Of a stretch of DNA of 64,000 nucleotides, positions 52,437-62,232 are shown piece by piece. A model generated the notes under the pieces. The model did no database searches and had not been told where the DNA came from. It saw only the letters and a program-made list of their open reading frames with translations. The stretch comes from DATMGU01 sp035555315 (GTDB lineage: Bacteria; Pseudomonadota; Alphaproteobacteria; ATCC43930; CGMCC-115725), in the NCBI GenBank assembly GCA_035555315.1, contig DATMGU010000047.1, positions 60,434 to 124,433 on the forward strand, given 5' to 3'. The translations under genes and the position numbers were made by a program. Numbering within the stretch: the stretch's first letter is position 1; each line of letters opens with the position of its first letter.

Positions 52437-54023
52437 ATGGACGCCTCACCCACGGAAATCGACACCGGTTTGGCCGAGACTGCGTGGCCGGACGCGCTTT
52501 TCACCGGCTCCGAATGGGATTTCGACCTGTTGAAGCGGGCGAACGACGCCATCGCCGAGATCGCGATCGGCGAGATGGGTCTCGACGTCTATCCGATTCA
52601 GATCGAGGTCATCACATCCGAACAGATGCTCGACGCCTATGCCTCCGTCGGGCTGCCGCTGATGTACCGGCATTGGAGCTTCGGCAAACGGTTCGCGGTT
52701 CAGGAGATGCTCTACCGCAAGGGCTATCAGGGGCTCGCCTACGAGATCGTCATCAATTCCAACCCCTGCATCTGTTACATCATGGAAGAGAATTCCATGA
52801 CCATGCAGACGTTGGTCATCGCGCATGCGGCGTTCGGTCATAACCACTTCTTCAAGAACAACTATCTGTTCCTGCAATGGACCGATGCGGGCGGCATTCT
52901 CGACTATCTGGCCTTCGCCCGGGATTACGTCGCCAAGTGCGAGGAACGCTATGGCATCGCCAAGGTCGAGCATGTGCTGGATGCCGCCCATGCGCTGATG
53001 GATCAAAGCGTCAACCGCTATGCCCGACGGCCGCGTCTCAACCTCGAGGACGAGCGGCGCCGCGAGCAGGAGCGGGCCAAGCATGCCGAGGCCACGTTCA
53101 ACGATCTATGGCGAACGGTGCCGACCGCGGACGCCTATAAGGGCTTGGATGGTGCCGCGATCGAACGGCTCAACGCCCATGGCCGCAGCAAGCTCGGCCT
53201 GCCCGAGGAAAACCTGCTCTACTTCATCGAGAAGAACGCTCCGAAGCTCGAAGGGTGGGAGCGGGAGCTGATCCGCATCGTGCGGAACATCGCCCAATAC
53301 TACTACCCGCAGAAGCAGACCAAGGTGTGCAACGAGGGCTGCGCCACCTTCGTCCATTACGAGATCATGAACCGGCTGCACGAGCTCGGCAAATTGACCG
53401 ACGGCGTGATGATGGAATTCCTGCATTCGCACACCTCGGTGGTGTTCCAGCCGGAATACGACGATCCGCGCTATAACGGGATCAATCCCTATGCGCTGGG
53501 CTTCGCGATGATGCAGGACATCAAGCGCATCTGCACCAAGCCGACCGCCGAGGACCGCGCCTGGTTCCCGGAGATCGCCGGCAATGACGACCCCTACGGC
53601 ACCCTGCGTCATGCCTGGGCGAATTATCGGGATGAAAGTTTCATCCTGCAGTTCCTCAGCCCGCATCTCATCCGCAAATTCAGGCTGTTCAAGGTGACCG
53701 ACGACGCGGCGGCGCCGACCATGACGATCGATGCGATCCATGACGAGGTCGGCTACCGCGAGGTTCGCTCGTCCCTGGCCAAGAGCTATGATCTGTCTCG
53801 ACGCGAACCGGATATCCAGGTCATGGATGTCGATCTGGCGGGTGACCGGACCCTGGTGCTGAAGCACACGGTCTATGATGGTATTCTGCTGGACGACAAA
53901 ACCTGCCAGGCCGTGCTGCATCACGTCGCCGAGCTCTGGGCCTATAACGTCCGCTTGGTCGAGATCGATGTACAGACCGACGCCGTGCTGAAGACGCATG
54001 AGGCAGAAACCGCCAAGGCCTAA
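52437..54023 (+). CDS. SpoVR family protein
   Basis: Soluble protein of 528 residues in the SpoVR/YcgB family, named for a Bacillus spore-cortex gene but widespread in non-sporulating bacteria with PrkA and YeaH. Typical stretches are VYPIQIEVITSEQMLDAYAS, MPLMYRHWSFGK-like, NPCICYIMEENSMTMQ, CNEGCATFVHYEIMN and NPYALGFAMMQDIKRIC. The ATG at 52437 follows the yeaH stop by two bases. It ends the three-gene cluster, with a strong terminator downstream. The molecular role is unknown. Confidence 0.94.
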   Translation: MDASPTEIDTGLAETAWPDALFTGSEWDFDLLKRANDAIAEIAIGEMGLDVYPIQIEVITSEQMLDAYASVGLPLMYRHWSFGKRFAVQEMLYRKGYQGLAYEIVINSNPCICYIMEENSMTMQTLVIAHAAFGHNHFFKNNYLFLQWTDAGGILDYLAFARDYVAKCEERYGIAKVEHVLDAAHALMDQSVNRYARRPRLNLEDERRREQERAKHAEATFNDLWRTVPTADAYKGLDGAAIERLNAHGRSKLGLPEENLLYFIEKNAPKLEGWERELIRIVRNIAQYYYPQKQTKVCNEGCATFVHYEIMNRLHELGKLTDGVMMEFLHSHTSVVFQPEYDDPRYNGINPYALGFAMMQDIKRICTKPTAEDRAWFPEIAGNDDPYGTLRHAWANYRDESFILQFLSPHLIRKFRLFKVTDDAAAPTMTIDAIHDEVGYREVRSSLAKSYDLSRREPDIQVMDVDLAGDRTLVLKHTVYDGILLDDKTCQAVLHHVAELWAYNVRLVEIDVQTDAVLKTHEAETAKA

Positions 54024-54081
54024 AGCCGACCGAGCCCAAAACCGACCGGGCCTAAACCGCCAACCAAGGCCTTGAAACGAA

Positions 54082-54113
54082 ACGCGCCGGGTGGCTTGTC
54101 GCCCCCGGCGCGT
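54082..54113 (+). terminator. Rho-independent terminator after spoVR
   Basis: ACGCGCCGGG (54082-54091) pairs with CCCGGCGCGT (54104-54113) as a perfect 10-bp stem with a 12-base loop, followed by CTTTGTTTG. It terminates the prkA-yeaH-spoVR transcript and lies between convergent genes. Confidence 0.85.
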
Positions 54114-54136
54114 CTTTGTTTGCCTGTGTTCTGTCT

Positions 54137-55807
54137 CTAGTCTTCGAGCGGTCGATCCTTGGTTTCCGGCACGAAGGCCAAGCCGATGATCAGGGTTACC
54201 GTGGCGACGACGATCGGATACCACAGCCCGCCATAGATGTTGCCCGTTTCGGCGGTGATGGCGACGACGGTCGCCGGCAGGAAACCGCCGAACCAGCCAT
54301 TGCCGATGTGGTAGGGCAGCGACATGGAGGTGTAGCGGATCCGGGTCGGGAACATCTCGACCAGCATCGCCGCGATCGGGCCATAGACCATGGTCACATA
54401 GATCACCAGGATCCACAGCAACAGCGTGACCATGACGTAGTTGATCTGCGCCGGATCGGCCTTCAACGGATATCCCGCGGCGGTGAGCGCGTCGGTCACC
54501 GATTTCTCGAAGACCGGGACTTTGGCCGCCGCGTCCGGTGCCGCGGCGTTATAGGCGGGCAATACCGTGCTGCCGACCTTCATCTGAGCCACGGTACCGG
54601 CTGGTGCAACTTCGTTGACGTACGGAACGCCGCGGCGGACCAATGCGCTTTTCACCACGTCGCAGGTGCTGGTGAACTTCGATGTGCCGACCGGGTTGAA
54701 CTGCAGCGCGCATTCGCCGGGATCGGCGACGACGACGACCGGCGATGCCGCCTGCGCCGCTTCGAGCGCCGGGTTGGTGTAGTGGGTGATCGCCTTGAAG
54801 ATCGGGAAATAGGTGATCGCGGCGAGCAGCAGGCCCAGCATGATGATCGGTTTGCGACCGATCCGATCCGACAGGGCGCCGAAGATGACGAAGAACGGCG
54901 TTGCCAGCAACAACGAGGCCGCGATCATCAGATTGGCCGGCTGGGCGTCGACCTTGAGCGTCTGGGTGAGGAAGAACAGCGTATAGAACTGCCCCGAATA
55001 CCAAACCACCGCTTGACCCATCGTCAGTCCGAGCAGCGCCAGAATCACGACCTTGAGATTGCTCCAGCGGCCGAAAGCATCCGTCAAAGGTGCCTTCGAT
55101 CCGCCACCCTCGGCCTTCATCTTCGCGAAGACCGGCGATTCGTTCAGCTTCAGGCGGATCCAAACCGATACGGCGAGGAGGATGATCGAAACCAGGAACG
55201 GAATGCGCCAGCCCCAAGCGTCGAAATCCGCGGGACTGAGCACCGCACGGATGCCGAGGATGACCAAGAGCGACAGGAAGAGGCCCAGGGTCGCCGTCGT
55301 CTGAATCCAGGAGGTATAGAAGCCGCGCTTGCCGGGTGGCGCATGCTCCGCGACATAGGTCGCGGCACCGCCGTACTCGCCGCCGAGCGCCAAACCCTGC
55401 AACAGCCGCAACGCGATCAGGATGATCGGCGCCGTGATACCGACGCTGGCATAGCTCGGCAAGACACCGACCGCCGATGTCGCGATACCCATGATCAGGA
55501 TGGTCACAAGGAAGGTGTATTTGCGGCCGACCAAATCGCCCAACCGGCCGAATACCAGCGCGCCGAACGGCCTGACGGCGAACCCCGCGGCGAAAGCCAG
55601 CAAGGTGAAGATGAAGCCCGCGGTCGGATCGACGCCGGAGAAGAATTGCCGGGAGATGTTCGCCGCGAGCGAGCCGTAGAGGTAAAAATCGTACCATTCG
55701 AACACGGTGCCGAGGGACGATGCGAAGATGATCATCCGGGTATCGCGCGGCAGGTCTTGAACCGCGCTGTCGTGGGGCCCGCGAGCCGAAGGTACGTAAG
55801 CCGTCAT
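54137..55807 (-). CDS. MFS transporter, MHS type with a large extra loop
   Basis: Inner-membrane proton symporter of 556 residues, longer than the usual 430-450. Signatures: GTVFEWYDFYLYGS, GALVFGRLGDLVGRK, and LQGLALGGEYGGAATYVAEHAP. The extra length is one hydrophilic insertion of about 110 residues (about 345-455), containing two Cys (GECALQFN and STCDVV) and expected outside the membrane between two late helices, where a disulfide could form. The substrate is unknown; organic acids are typical. It is convergent with spoVR and followed upstream by another transporter on the same strand. Confidence 0.9.
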   Translation of the reverse strand: MTAYVPSARGPHDSAVQDLPRDTRMIIFASSLGTVFEWYDFYLYGSLAANISRQFFSGVDPTAGFIFTLLAFAAGFAVRPFGALVFGRLGDLVGRKYTFLVTILIMGIATSAVGVLPSYASVGITAPIILIALRLLQGLALGGEYGGAATYVAEHAPPGKRGFYTSWIQTTATLGLFLSLLVILGIRAVLSPADFDAWGWRIPFLVSIILLAVSVWIRLKLNESPVFAKMKAEGGGSKAPLTDAFGRWSNLKVVILALLGLTMGQAVVWYSGQFYTLFFLTQTLKVDAQPANLMIAASLLLATPFFVIFGALSDRIGRKPIIMLGLLLAAITYFPIFKAITHYTNPALEAAQAASPVVVVADPGECALQFNPVGTSKFTSTCDVVKSALVRRGVPYVNEVAPAGTVAQMKVGSTVLPAYNAAAPDAAAKVPVFEKSVTDALTAAGYPLKADPAQINYVMVTLLLWILVIYVTMVYGPIAAMLVEMFPTRIRYTSMSLPYHIGNGWFGGFLPATVVAITAETGNIYGGLWYPIVVATVTLIIGLAFVPETKDRPLED

Positions 55808-55974
55808 GGCGTTTCCTCTGTGAAATTGTCTGTCGACAGCTTTCCGTGGCGCTGCCCGACGTTTTTTTATGGCTCGCTAAAGCAAGCTTGATTCCGCGCG
55901 GAAATGCAAGCGCCGCTTACCCCAGGGCTGGTGGCGGAGATCGTCTGCGTAGCCATAGGGCGGGTGCCGGCGGG

Positions 55975-57939
55975 CTACAGATTCATCGGCAGGATTACCA
56001 TCGGAATCCCGCGCTTGTGTAGCCGTTGCTGGATGGTGAGGGCGGTGCCGTTATGCAGTTGCCTGATCAGCCAGTTTTCGTCGTTGAAAATCAGCTTCGA
56101 CGAGAAGAACACGCAGTTCGGGAAGTCGGCGATCACGTGATCGACCAGCTTGCCGATCTCGAAAATGATGTCGGGGCCGAACCCCTGATACGTCGCCGTC
56201 GGCAGCCCGCGCTGATGGCAATAGGCGACGAAATGGTCGATCGTGGCGGCGACCTCGGTCTGTAGTTCCTCCAGCCGTTCCTCGCCGCGGAAGCTTTCGG
56301 AGTCGACCTCGCCGACGCTGAGAAACACGAAATTCTTGAACTGGGTCGGAAACAGCCGTCGCAACGACAGCAGGGTATGCATGCCGGCGCCCAGCGAGCG
56401 GCCGATCATGAAGACCGCGGTCGGTTGCGCGCGGTCGCATACCGGCTGGGGAGCATGGCTGACCGGCGGCACCGCGGTCGCGAACAACGCATCCACCTTG
56501 GCCAATTCGCGGGCGGTGTAATTGTAGTGTCTGCGGATCATGACGCCGAGCGCGATGACGCCGCTGGTCACCACCACGGTCAGCCAACCGCCCTCGCCGA
56601 ATTTTTCGAACAAGGTCACCAGCAGAATCGAGCCGGTCACCAGACAGGCGATGCCGGCGAAGGCGAGCCGGCTGATCCAGTTCGGCTCCCGCTTGCGCTG
56701 GCTCCACCAATAGACGCAGAGCCCGAACAGACAGAAGGTGAAGGTGACGAAGACGTTGATGCTGTACAGCACCACCAGGATGGAGACCTCGCCCTGGGTG
56801 ATGAGCAGCGTGCCGATGGCCGCCGCCGCCATCAGAATGACGCCGTTCTGCGTTACCAGCCGGTTCGATAATTGACTGAATTGGTGCGGAACCCAGCGGT
56901 CCACCGCCATGTTTGCCAGCACCGCCGGCCCACCGAGGAAGCCGGTATTCGCGGCGACGAACAGAATGCCCGCGGCCAAGACCAGCACGATCAGCAGGGC
57001 CACCTGTGCCAGGCGCGATCCCTCGCCGGCGATCTGCCCCAGGATCTTGCTGAAGACGACGGCGTTCAAGGTCTGGCCCGGCTGTGCGACGGCACCCCAT
57101 AGCAGGTAGAGGATGATGAGTCCGCCGGCCATGAAGGACAGCGACAGCGCCATCATCACCATGGTCCATTTGCCGGTTCTGACCCGAGGTTCCTTCAGGA
57201 TGTTGACGTTGTTGGATACCGCCTCGATGCCGGTATAGGTACCGCCGCCCAGCGAATAGGCACGCAGCAGCAGCGAGATGACGCCGAACCAGCCGATCTC
57301 GGCGGCGAAGCTGCGCGTCTGGATCAGCGTCGTCGGCACCAGGTCGGGGATCGCCCGCGCATGGGTCGCGATCCCGTAGATGATCAGCGCGCTATGGCTG
57401 ATCACGAAGCCCAGGAAGATCGGGATCAGCAGCTGCAGCGGCTCCTTTACCCCGCGCAGGTTCAGCGTCATCAGCGCCAGGGTGATGACCACCTCGACTT
57501 CGAGCTTGAACGGTTGCAGGCCGAGCGGCAGCAGGCTGAACATCGCGTCGACGCCGCTGGCGATCGAGATCGCGATGGTCAGGGCATAGTCGACGATCAG
57601 GGCGGAGCCCGAGATCAGTCCGGCATAGGGGCCGATCAGCGTCGTGGCGACCTTGTAGCCGCCGCCACCTGTCGGGAACAAGGCGATCACCTGATTATAG
57701 GCGAGCGAGATCAGGAACACCGTGATCGCGGTGGCGACGGCGAGATAAAGGGCGAGATGGGTATGCTCGCCGAGGGCGAGGAAGGCCTCCTCGGGTCCGT
57801 AATTCGCCGATGACAAGCCGTCGGCGCCGAGACCGACCCACGCGACGAAGGCGGCCAGTGCCATGGTATGGCGCGCTTCCGGCGAGAGGGCGTCCTTGGG
57901 ACGTCCGAACAGCAGCGTACCCAGCTTTTGGATCTTCAT
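55975..57939 (-). CDS. APC superfamily permease, KimA-like
   Basis: Inner-membrane transporter of 654 residues: an APC-fold core of about 12 helices (to about residue 480), with the GADGLSSANYGPEEAF start and VDYALTIAISIASG in helix 3, followed by a cytoplasmic C-terminal domain of about 160 residues (TAVFMIGRSLGAGMHTLLSL, then FKNFVFLSVGEVDSESFRG). This layout matches KimA/YdaO-type K+ importers, in which a universal-stress-like C-terminal domain binds a nucleotide signal. Potassium as substrate is an inference; an amino-acid permease is the alternative. Confidence 0.85.
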   Translation of the reverse strand: MKIQKLGTLLFGRPKDALSPEARHTMALAAFVAWVGLGADGLSSANYGPEEAFLALGEHTHLALYLAVATAITVFLISLAYNQVIALFPTGGGGYKVATTLIGPYAGLISGSALIVDYALTIAISIASGVDAMFSLLPLGLQPFKLEVEVVITLALMTLNLRGVKEPLQLLIPIFLGFVISHSALIIYGIATHARAIPDLVPTTLIQTRSFAAEIGWFGVISLLLRAYSLGGGTYTGIEAVSNNVNILKEPRVRTGKWTMVMMALSLSFMAGGLIILYLLWGAVAQPGQTLNAVVFSKILGQIAGEGSRLAQVALLIVLVLAAGILFVAANTGFLGGPAVLANMAVDRWVPHQFSQLSNRLVTQNGVILMAAAAIGTLLITQGEVSILVVLYSINVFVTFTFCLFGLCVYWWSQRKREPNWISRLAFAGIACLVTGSILLVTLFEKFGEGGWLTVVVTSGVIALGVMIRRHYNYTARELAKVDALFATAVPPVSHAPQPVCDRAQPTAVFMIGRSLGAGMHTLLSLRRLFPTQFKNFVFLSVGEVDSESFRGEERLEELQTEVAATIDHFVAYCHQRGLPTATYQGFGPDIIFEIGKLVDHVIADFPNCVFFSSKLIFNDENWLIRQLHNGTALTIQQRLHKRGIPMVILPMNL

Positions 57940-58355
57940 GCCCTCTGGATCTTCATGAGCCGCCGTTATTCACGAAAATTCCCCAAAAGAAACCCGATGT
58001 GTGGGCGAAGCGGCCCCCGCATAGGCTTGCTCATCCGATCGGCATCCTACTGCGTGTGCCATGCCAACCCGTATACTGAGCCTTTCGGCGAAGAGCGGCG
58101 GCACGATGGGCACACCGGCCATCACTGTCAATGTCGACCCTATCAACCTCCGCGCTGACGCGATGGTTGCACTCGAAATCGTCCGGAGCCTGAAATTGCT
58201 CGGCGATGGACCGCTGGGTGGGAGAAACCCGGCAGTCGCGCAACCGGGCGCTTCCGCGGTGCCGACCGTCAAACCTTCGCTGAAGCGTCATGGCATTGAA
58301 ACATCCGCCGGTTAAGTCGAACTCCATAGACTCGTCACCGGCTGGAGCCCACACC
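57940..58355. other. 416-base gap; possible small ORF 58106-58315
   Basis: The divergent gap between the APC permease and the ABC operon. A frame from ATG 58106 could encode 69 residues (MGTPAITVNVDPINLRADAM...), with a weak GGCGG upstream, but I see no family and codon use is not decisive. No terminator or riboswitch was recognised. Confidence 0.3.
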
Positions 58356-59471
58356 ATGACATTCAATCGACGGAGCGTTTTGAAGGCCGGCCTCGGGTTG
58401 GCCGGCGCCGGTTTCGCCGGCATTCCCGGCCTGCGCCCGGCTTTCGCCGCCGATGGTCCGGCGATCCCCGCCGGCCTCGCCGAAGCGGCGAAGAAGGAAG
58501 GCCAGATCAACGTCATCACCCTGCCGCGCGATTGGGCGAATTGGGGCGTCACGATGGATCGCTTCCAGCAGCTCTACGGCGTGAAGCTGGATGACGCGAA
58601 CCCGGACGGCAGCTCGGCCGAGGAACTCCAGGCGATCCGCAGCCTGAAAAGCCAGGCGCGCGCGCCGGACGTCGTCGATGTCGGCCCGTCCTTCGCGCAG
58701 ATCGGCACCACCGAGAAGCTGTTCGCGCCGTACAAGGTCGCGACCTGGAGCGACATCCCCGACGATGTGAAGCATCCGGACGGTATCTGGTACGGCGATT
58801 ATTTCGGCGTCGAGAGCTTCGCGGTGAACACCGGTGTCGCCAAGACCGTGCCGCAGACCTGGGCCGATCTGAAGAAGCCCGAATACAAGGGCATGATCGC
58901 GATGAACGGCAACCCGCTGGGCGCCGGCGCCGCGTTCGGCGCGGTGTTCGCCGCCGCCCTCGCCAATGGCGGCAGCTACGACAATATCGCCCCGGGCATC
59001 GACTTCTTCGGTGAACTGGCCAAGCTGGGCAATCTCAACCCGGCCGTGGCCTCGCCGGCCAGCCTGATCGCCGGTCAGACCCCGATCGTCATCAACTGGG
59101 ATTACCTCAGCCTCGGCTACAAAAAGCAGGCGGAAGGCAAGGCCGATATCCAGGTTCTGGTGCCGAAGGAAGCAGCGCCCTACGGCAATTTCTATTGCCA
59201 GGCGATCAGCGCCTACGCGCCGCACCCGAACACCGCCAAGCTGTGGATGGAATACGTCTATTCCGACGAAGGCCAGCTCGCCTTCCTGGGTGGCTTCGCG
59301 CATCCGATCCGCTTCAACAGCCTGGTCGCCGCCGGCAAGGTGCCGGATGCCGTGCTGAAGGCCCTGCCGCCGGCCGAAGCCTATAAGAACGTCAAGTTCG
59401 CGACGCAGGAGCAGGCGGCGAAGGCGCAGAAGACCCTCGCCGATATGTGGCCGCGCGTCGTCAAGATCTGA
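58356..59471 (+). CDS. ABC transporter substrate-binding protein
   Basis: Periplasmic type-I-family solute-binding protein of 371 residues, first gene of a complete importer operon. The N-terminus has a Tat-like signal (NRRSVLKAGLGLAGAGFAGI, cleavage after AFA near residue 29). The mature part resembles Fe3+/spermidine/putrescine or 2-aminoethylphosphonate binding proteins: INVITLPRDWANWG, DVVDVGPSFAQIG and GDYFGVESFAVNT. The ATG at 58356 has GGAG ten bases upstream; an in-frame ATG at 58290 would displace the signal. The ligand is unknown. Confidence 0.9.
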   Translation: MTFNRRSVLKAGLGLAGAGFAGIPGLRPAFAADGPAIPAGLAEAAKKEGQINVITLPRDWANWGVTMDRFQQLYGVKLDDANPDGSSAEELQAIRSLKSQARAPDVVDVGPSFAQIGTTEKLFAPYKVATWSDIPDDVKHPDGIWYGDYFGVESFAVNTGVAKTVPQTWADLKKPEYKGMIAMNGNPLGAGAAFGAVFAAALANGGSYDNIAPGIDFFGELAKLGNLNPAVASPASLIAGQTPIVINWDYLSLGYKKQAEGKADIQVLVPKEAAPYGNFYCQAISAYAPHPNTAKLWMEYVYSDEGQLAFLGGFAHPIRFNSLVAAGKVPDAVLKALPPAEAYKNVKFATQEQAAKAQKTLADMWPRVVKI

Positions 59472-59506
59472 CGCTCGGAAATCGGCCAACATGCGGAGAC
59501 TATGAG

Positions 59507-60352
59507 ATGAAGGCGCCGATCGCGTGGATATTCATCGGCGCCTTCTTCGCCGTCGCCATCGCCTTCATGGTGGCGCCGACGGCGGTGCTGGCGGTGCAAT
59601 CGGTCTATGGCGAGGACGGCTTCACCTGGCAATACATCGCCAGCCTGGGTGAGTACCGCTATCGCGTCGCGTTCATGAATTCGCTGATCCTGTCGGTCGG
59701 CTCGGCGACGATCGGCGTGATCGCCGGCGGGTTGATCGCCCATGCCGTGCTGAAGCCGGGGTCACCGGATTGGCTGCGCTCGGCGGTGACCAGTTTCTCG
59801 GCGGTCGCCGCCAATTTCGCGGGCGTTCCGTTGGCCTTCGCGTTCATTTCCACGCTGGGCTCGCTCGGGCTGCTGACCACGCTGCTCAAGCAGGCCAACA
59901 TCGATATCTACGGCTTGGGTTTCAGCCTCTATTCGCTGCCCGGCCTAATGCTGGTCTACTCCTATTTTCAGGTACCCCTGATGGTCATCATCGTTACCCC
60001 GGCGATCCAGGCGCTGCGTCCCTCCTGGCGTGAGGCGGCCGACAATCTCGGCGCGTCGGGCGGGCAATATTGGCGGATGGTCGGCCTGCCGGTGTTGATG
60101 CCGTCGCTGCTGGCCGGCTGGATCCTGCTGTTCGGCAGCGCCTTCTCGGCCTATGCCACCGCCTATGCGCTGACGTCGGGCAATATCGGCCTGGTCACGA
60201 CCGAGATCAGCAACGTGCTGTCGGGCAATGTCATGGCCTCGCCCCAGACCGGTGCGGCCCTGTCGGTCGGCATGATCGTCGTCATGGTCGGCGTGCTGCT
60301 CCTGTCGGCGCTGCTGTCGCGGCAGGCGGCACGCTGGGCGCCGCGCCGGTGA
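59507..60352 (+). CDS. ABC transporter permease 1
   Basis: Inner-membrane permease of 281 residues with six expected helices and the EAA loop EAADNLGASGGQYWRMVGLPVLMPS. It pairs with the following permease to form the channel of the importer. The start at 59507 is preceded by GCGGAG; the longer frame from 59447 overlaps the binding-protein gene. It is separated from the binding protein by 35 bases and from the next permease by 7. Confidence 0.92.
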   Translation: MKAPIAWIFIGAFFAVAIAFMVAPTAVLAVQSVYGEDGFTWQYIASLGEYRYRVAFMNSLILSVGSATIGVIAGGLIAHAVLKPGSPDWLRSAVTSFSAVAANFAGVPLAFAFISTLGSLGLLTTLLKQANIDIYGLGFSLYSLPGLMLVYSYFQVPLMVIIVTPAIQALRPSWREAADNLGASGGQYWRMVGLPVLMPSLLAGWILLFGSAFSAYATAYALTSGNIGLVTTEISNVLSGNVMASPQTGAALSVGMIVVMVGVLLLSALLSRQAARWAPRR

Positions 60353-60359
60353 GCCCGCG

Positions 60360-61133
60360 ATGAACACCAAGCTCGGCTTCGCCGGTTGGACCGTGCTGAT
60401 CCTCGCCGGGATCTATTTCCTGGTGCCGCTGGTCATGACCGTCGCCTTCAGCCTCTGGGAAGGGCAGGGGCATTACGGTTTCGCCGCCTATAACGTGCTG
60501 CTCGGCAAAGCCGAATTGCCCGGCAGCCTGCTGCTCTCGGTCGAATTGTCGATCGCGACCGTGGCGGCGCTGATTCTGCTGCTGCTGCCGGCGATGATCT
60601 TCATGAACCTCTACGCGCCGCAGATGCGGCCGGTCTTCGAATTCATCGCGGCACTGCCCTTCGTCGTGCCGGCGATCGCTCTGGTTGCCGGGCTGTCGGC
60701 GCTGTTCACCGGTCCGGAATGGCTGATCGGCAGCCCGTTCTACCTGGTGATTCCATATTTCTTCCTGGCGCTGCCCTATGCCTATCGTGCGTTGGATGTC
60801 GGGCTGAAATCGCTGGATCTCTCGACGCTGACGGAGGCGGGGCAGAGCCTGGGGGCCGGCATGGGGCAGATCATCCGTCTGGTGGTGCTGCCCAATTTGC
60901 GCTCGGCCCTGGTCGGCAGCATGCTGCTGACGCTTGCCGTGGTGATGGGCGAATTCACCTTCGCCAATGTTCTGCTATTCCGCACCTATGCGGTCTTTAT
61001 CAACCAGATTGGCCAGCACGAGGCCACCGAGGCCGCCGCTCTGTCGGTGGTCAGTTTCCTGATCACCTGGGCGGCCATGCTGGGCGTTCTGTTGGCAGGC
61101 CGTGGTCAAGCGCAAGTACCGGGAGGACGCTGA
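60360..61133 (+). CDS. ABC transporter permease 2
   Basis: Second inner-membrane permease, 257 residues, with the EAA loop EAGQSLGAGMGQIIRLVVLPNLRSALVGS. It closely resembles the truncated permease at window position 1-681 (same order of FEFI, LPFVVPAIALV, LPYAYRALDVGL and EAA motifs), so the two importers arose by duplication. The ATPase gene begins directly after the stop codon. Confidence 0.92.
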   Translation: MNTKLGFAGWTVLILAGIYFLVPLVMTVAFSLWEGQGHYGFAAYNVLLGKAELPGSLLLSVELSIATVAALILLLLPAMIFMNLYAPQMRPVFEFIAALPFVVPAIALVAGLSALFTGPEWLIGSPFYLVIPYFFLALPYAYRALDVGLKSLDLSTLTEAGQSLGAGMGQIIRLVVLPNLRSALVGSMLLTLAVVMGEFTFANVLLFRTYAVFINQIGQHEATEAAALSVVSFLITWAAMLGVLLAGRGQAQVPGGR

Positions 61134-61134
61134 A

Positions 61135-62202
61135 ATGGCGACCGTCGATGTCAGGCAAGTTCATAAATCCTTCAACGGGCGGGAGGTGCTGGCGCGTCTC
61201 GACCTGCGGATCGGCGATGGCGAGCTGATCTGCCTGTTGGGGCCGAGCGGCTGCGGCAAGACCACGCTGCTGCGCATCATCGCCGGGTTCATCCAGCCCG
61301 ATACCGGGCAGGTGCTGGTCAGCGGCCGGGATGTGACCGCGCTGCCGCCCAGCGCGCGGCAGATGGGCATGGTGTTCCAGGCTTATAGCCTGTTCCCCAA
61401 CATGACCGCGCTCGACAATGTGCGCTTCGGCCCCCGCGTCGCCGGCAATCCCAAGCCGGAACAAATCTCCCGCGCCGAACATTTGCTCGATCTGGTCGGT
61501 CTCGCGACGCATGCTCAGAAATATCCGCACCAGATGTCCGGCGGCCAGCAGCAGCGCGTGGCGCTGGCCCGCGCGTTGGCGGTGCAGCCGCAGGTCTTGC
61601 TGCTGGACGAGCCGCTCTCGGCGCTCGACGCGAAGGTGCGCGTTCAGTTGCGCGAGGAGATTCGGCGGATCCAGCGGGAAACCGGGGTGACGACGGTGCT
61701 GGTGACCCATGATCAGGAGGAGGCGTTGTCGATCTCCGATCGGGTCGCCGTGATGAACCAGGGCAAGATGCTGCAGATCGCCTCGCCGTCGACGATCTAT
61801 CGCGAACCGGCGGACGCCTTCGTCGCGCGCTTCATCGGTGCCGCCTCGGTCTTCCCGGGGACCGCCGAGGACGGCATCGTGCGCGTCGGCTCTATGGCCC
61901 TGCGGGCTCGGGCCGCGTCGGCGCACCCGCATGGCCATCCGGTCGAGCTGTTCCTGCGTCCCGAGCATGTCCGGCTGGAGGCGATGAACGGGCATATTCC
62001 GGACGATGCCGTCGCGGCCGACGTGCGGGAGACCACGTTCTTCGGCTCGCTCACCCGCGTGCGTCTGAGTTTATTGGACATGCCGGAGGGGGCCGGCATC
62101 TGGGCGGATCTGCCCAGCGAGCATGCCGAGAATTTCAAGCCCGGCAGCCGCGTCCTCGCCCGCTGGGACGAGGCCTCGCCCCGCGTCATGCCCCGCGCCT
62201 GA
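61135..62202 (+). CDS. ABC transporter ATP-binding protein
   Basis: ATPase of the importer, 355 residues: Walker A GPSGCGKTT (about residues 34-42), signature MSGGQQQR, Walker B VLLLDEP, switch His in VTHD, and a C-terminal TOBE-type domain (ELFLRPEHVRLEAM). It is paralogous to the ATPase at 709-1773. The ATG at 61135 has GGAGG upstream; the in-frame 61102 start overlaps the permease more than needed. It ends the four-gene operon and converges with flhG; a GAGGCG/CGCCTC hairpin lies just after the stop. Confidence 0.94.
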   Translation: MATVDVRQVHKSFNGREVLARLDLRIGDGELICLLGPSGCGKTTLLRIIAGFIQPDTGQVLVSGRDVTALPPSARQMGMVFQAYSLFPNMTALDNVRFGPRVAGNPKPEQISRAEHLLDLVGLATHAQKYPHQMSGGQQQRVALARALAVQPQVLLLDEPLSALDAKVRVQLREEIRRIQRETGVTTVLVTHDQEEALSISDRVAVMNQGKMLQIASPSTIYREPADAFVARFIGAASVFPGTAEDGIVRVGSMALRARAASAHPHGHPVELFLRPEHVRLEAMNGHIPDDAVAADVRETTFFGSLTRVRLSLLDMPEGAGIWADLPSEHAENFKPGSRVLARWDEASPRVMPRA

Positions 62203-62232
62203 GGCGTGCGCCTCGGCGCTGGCGCCGGGCTG

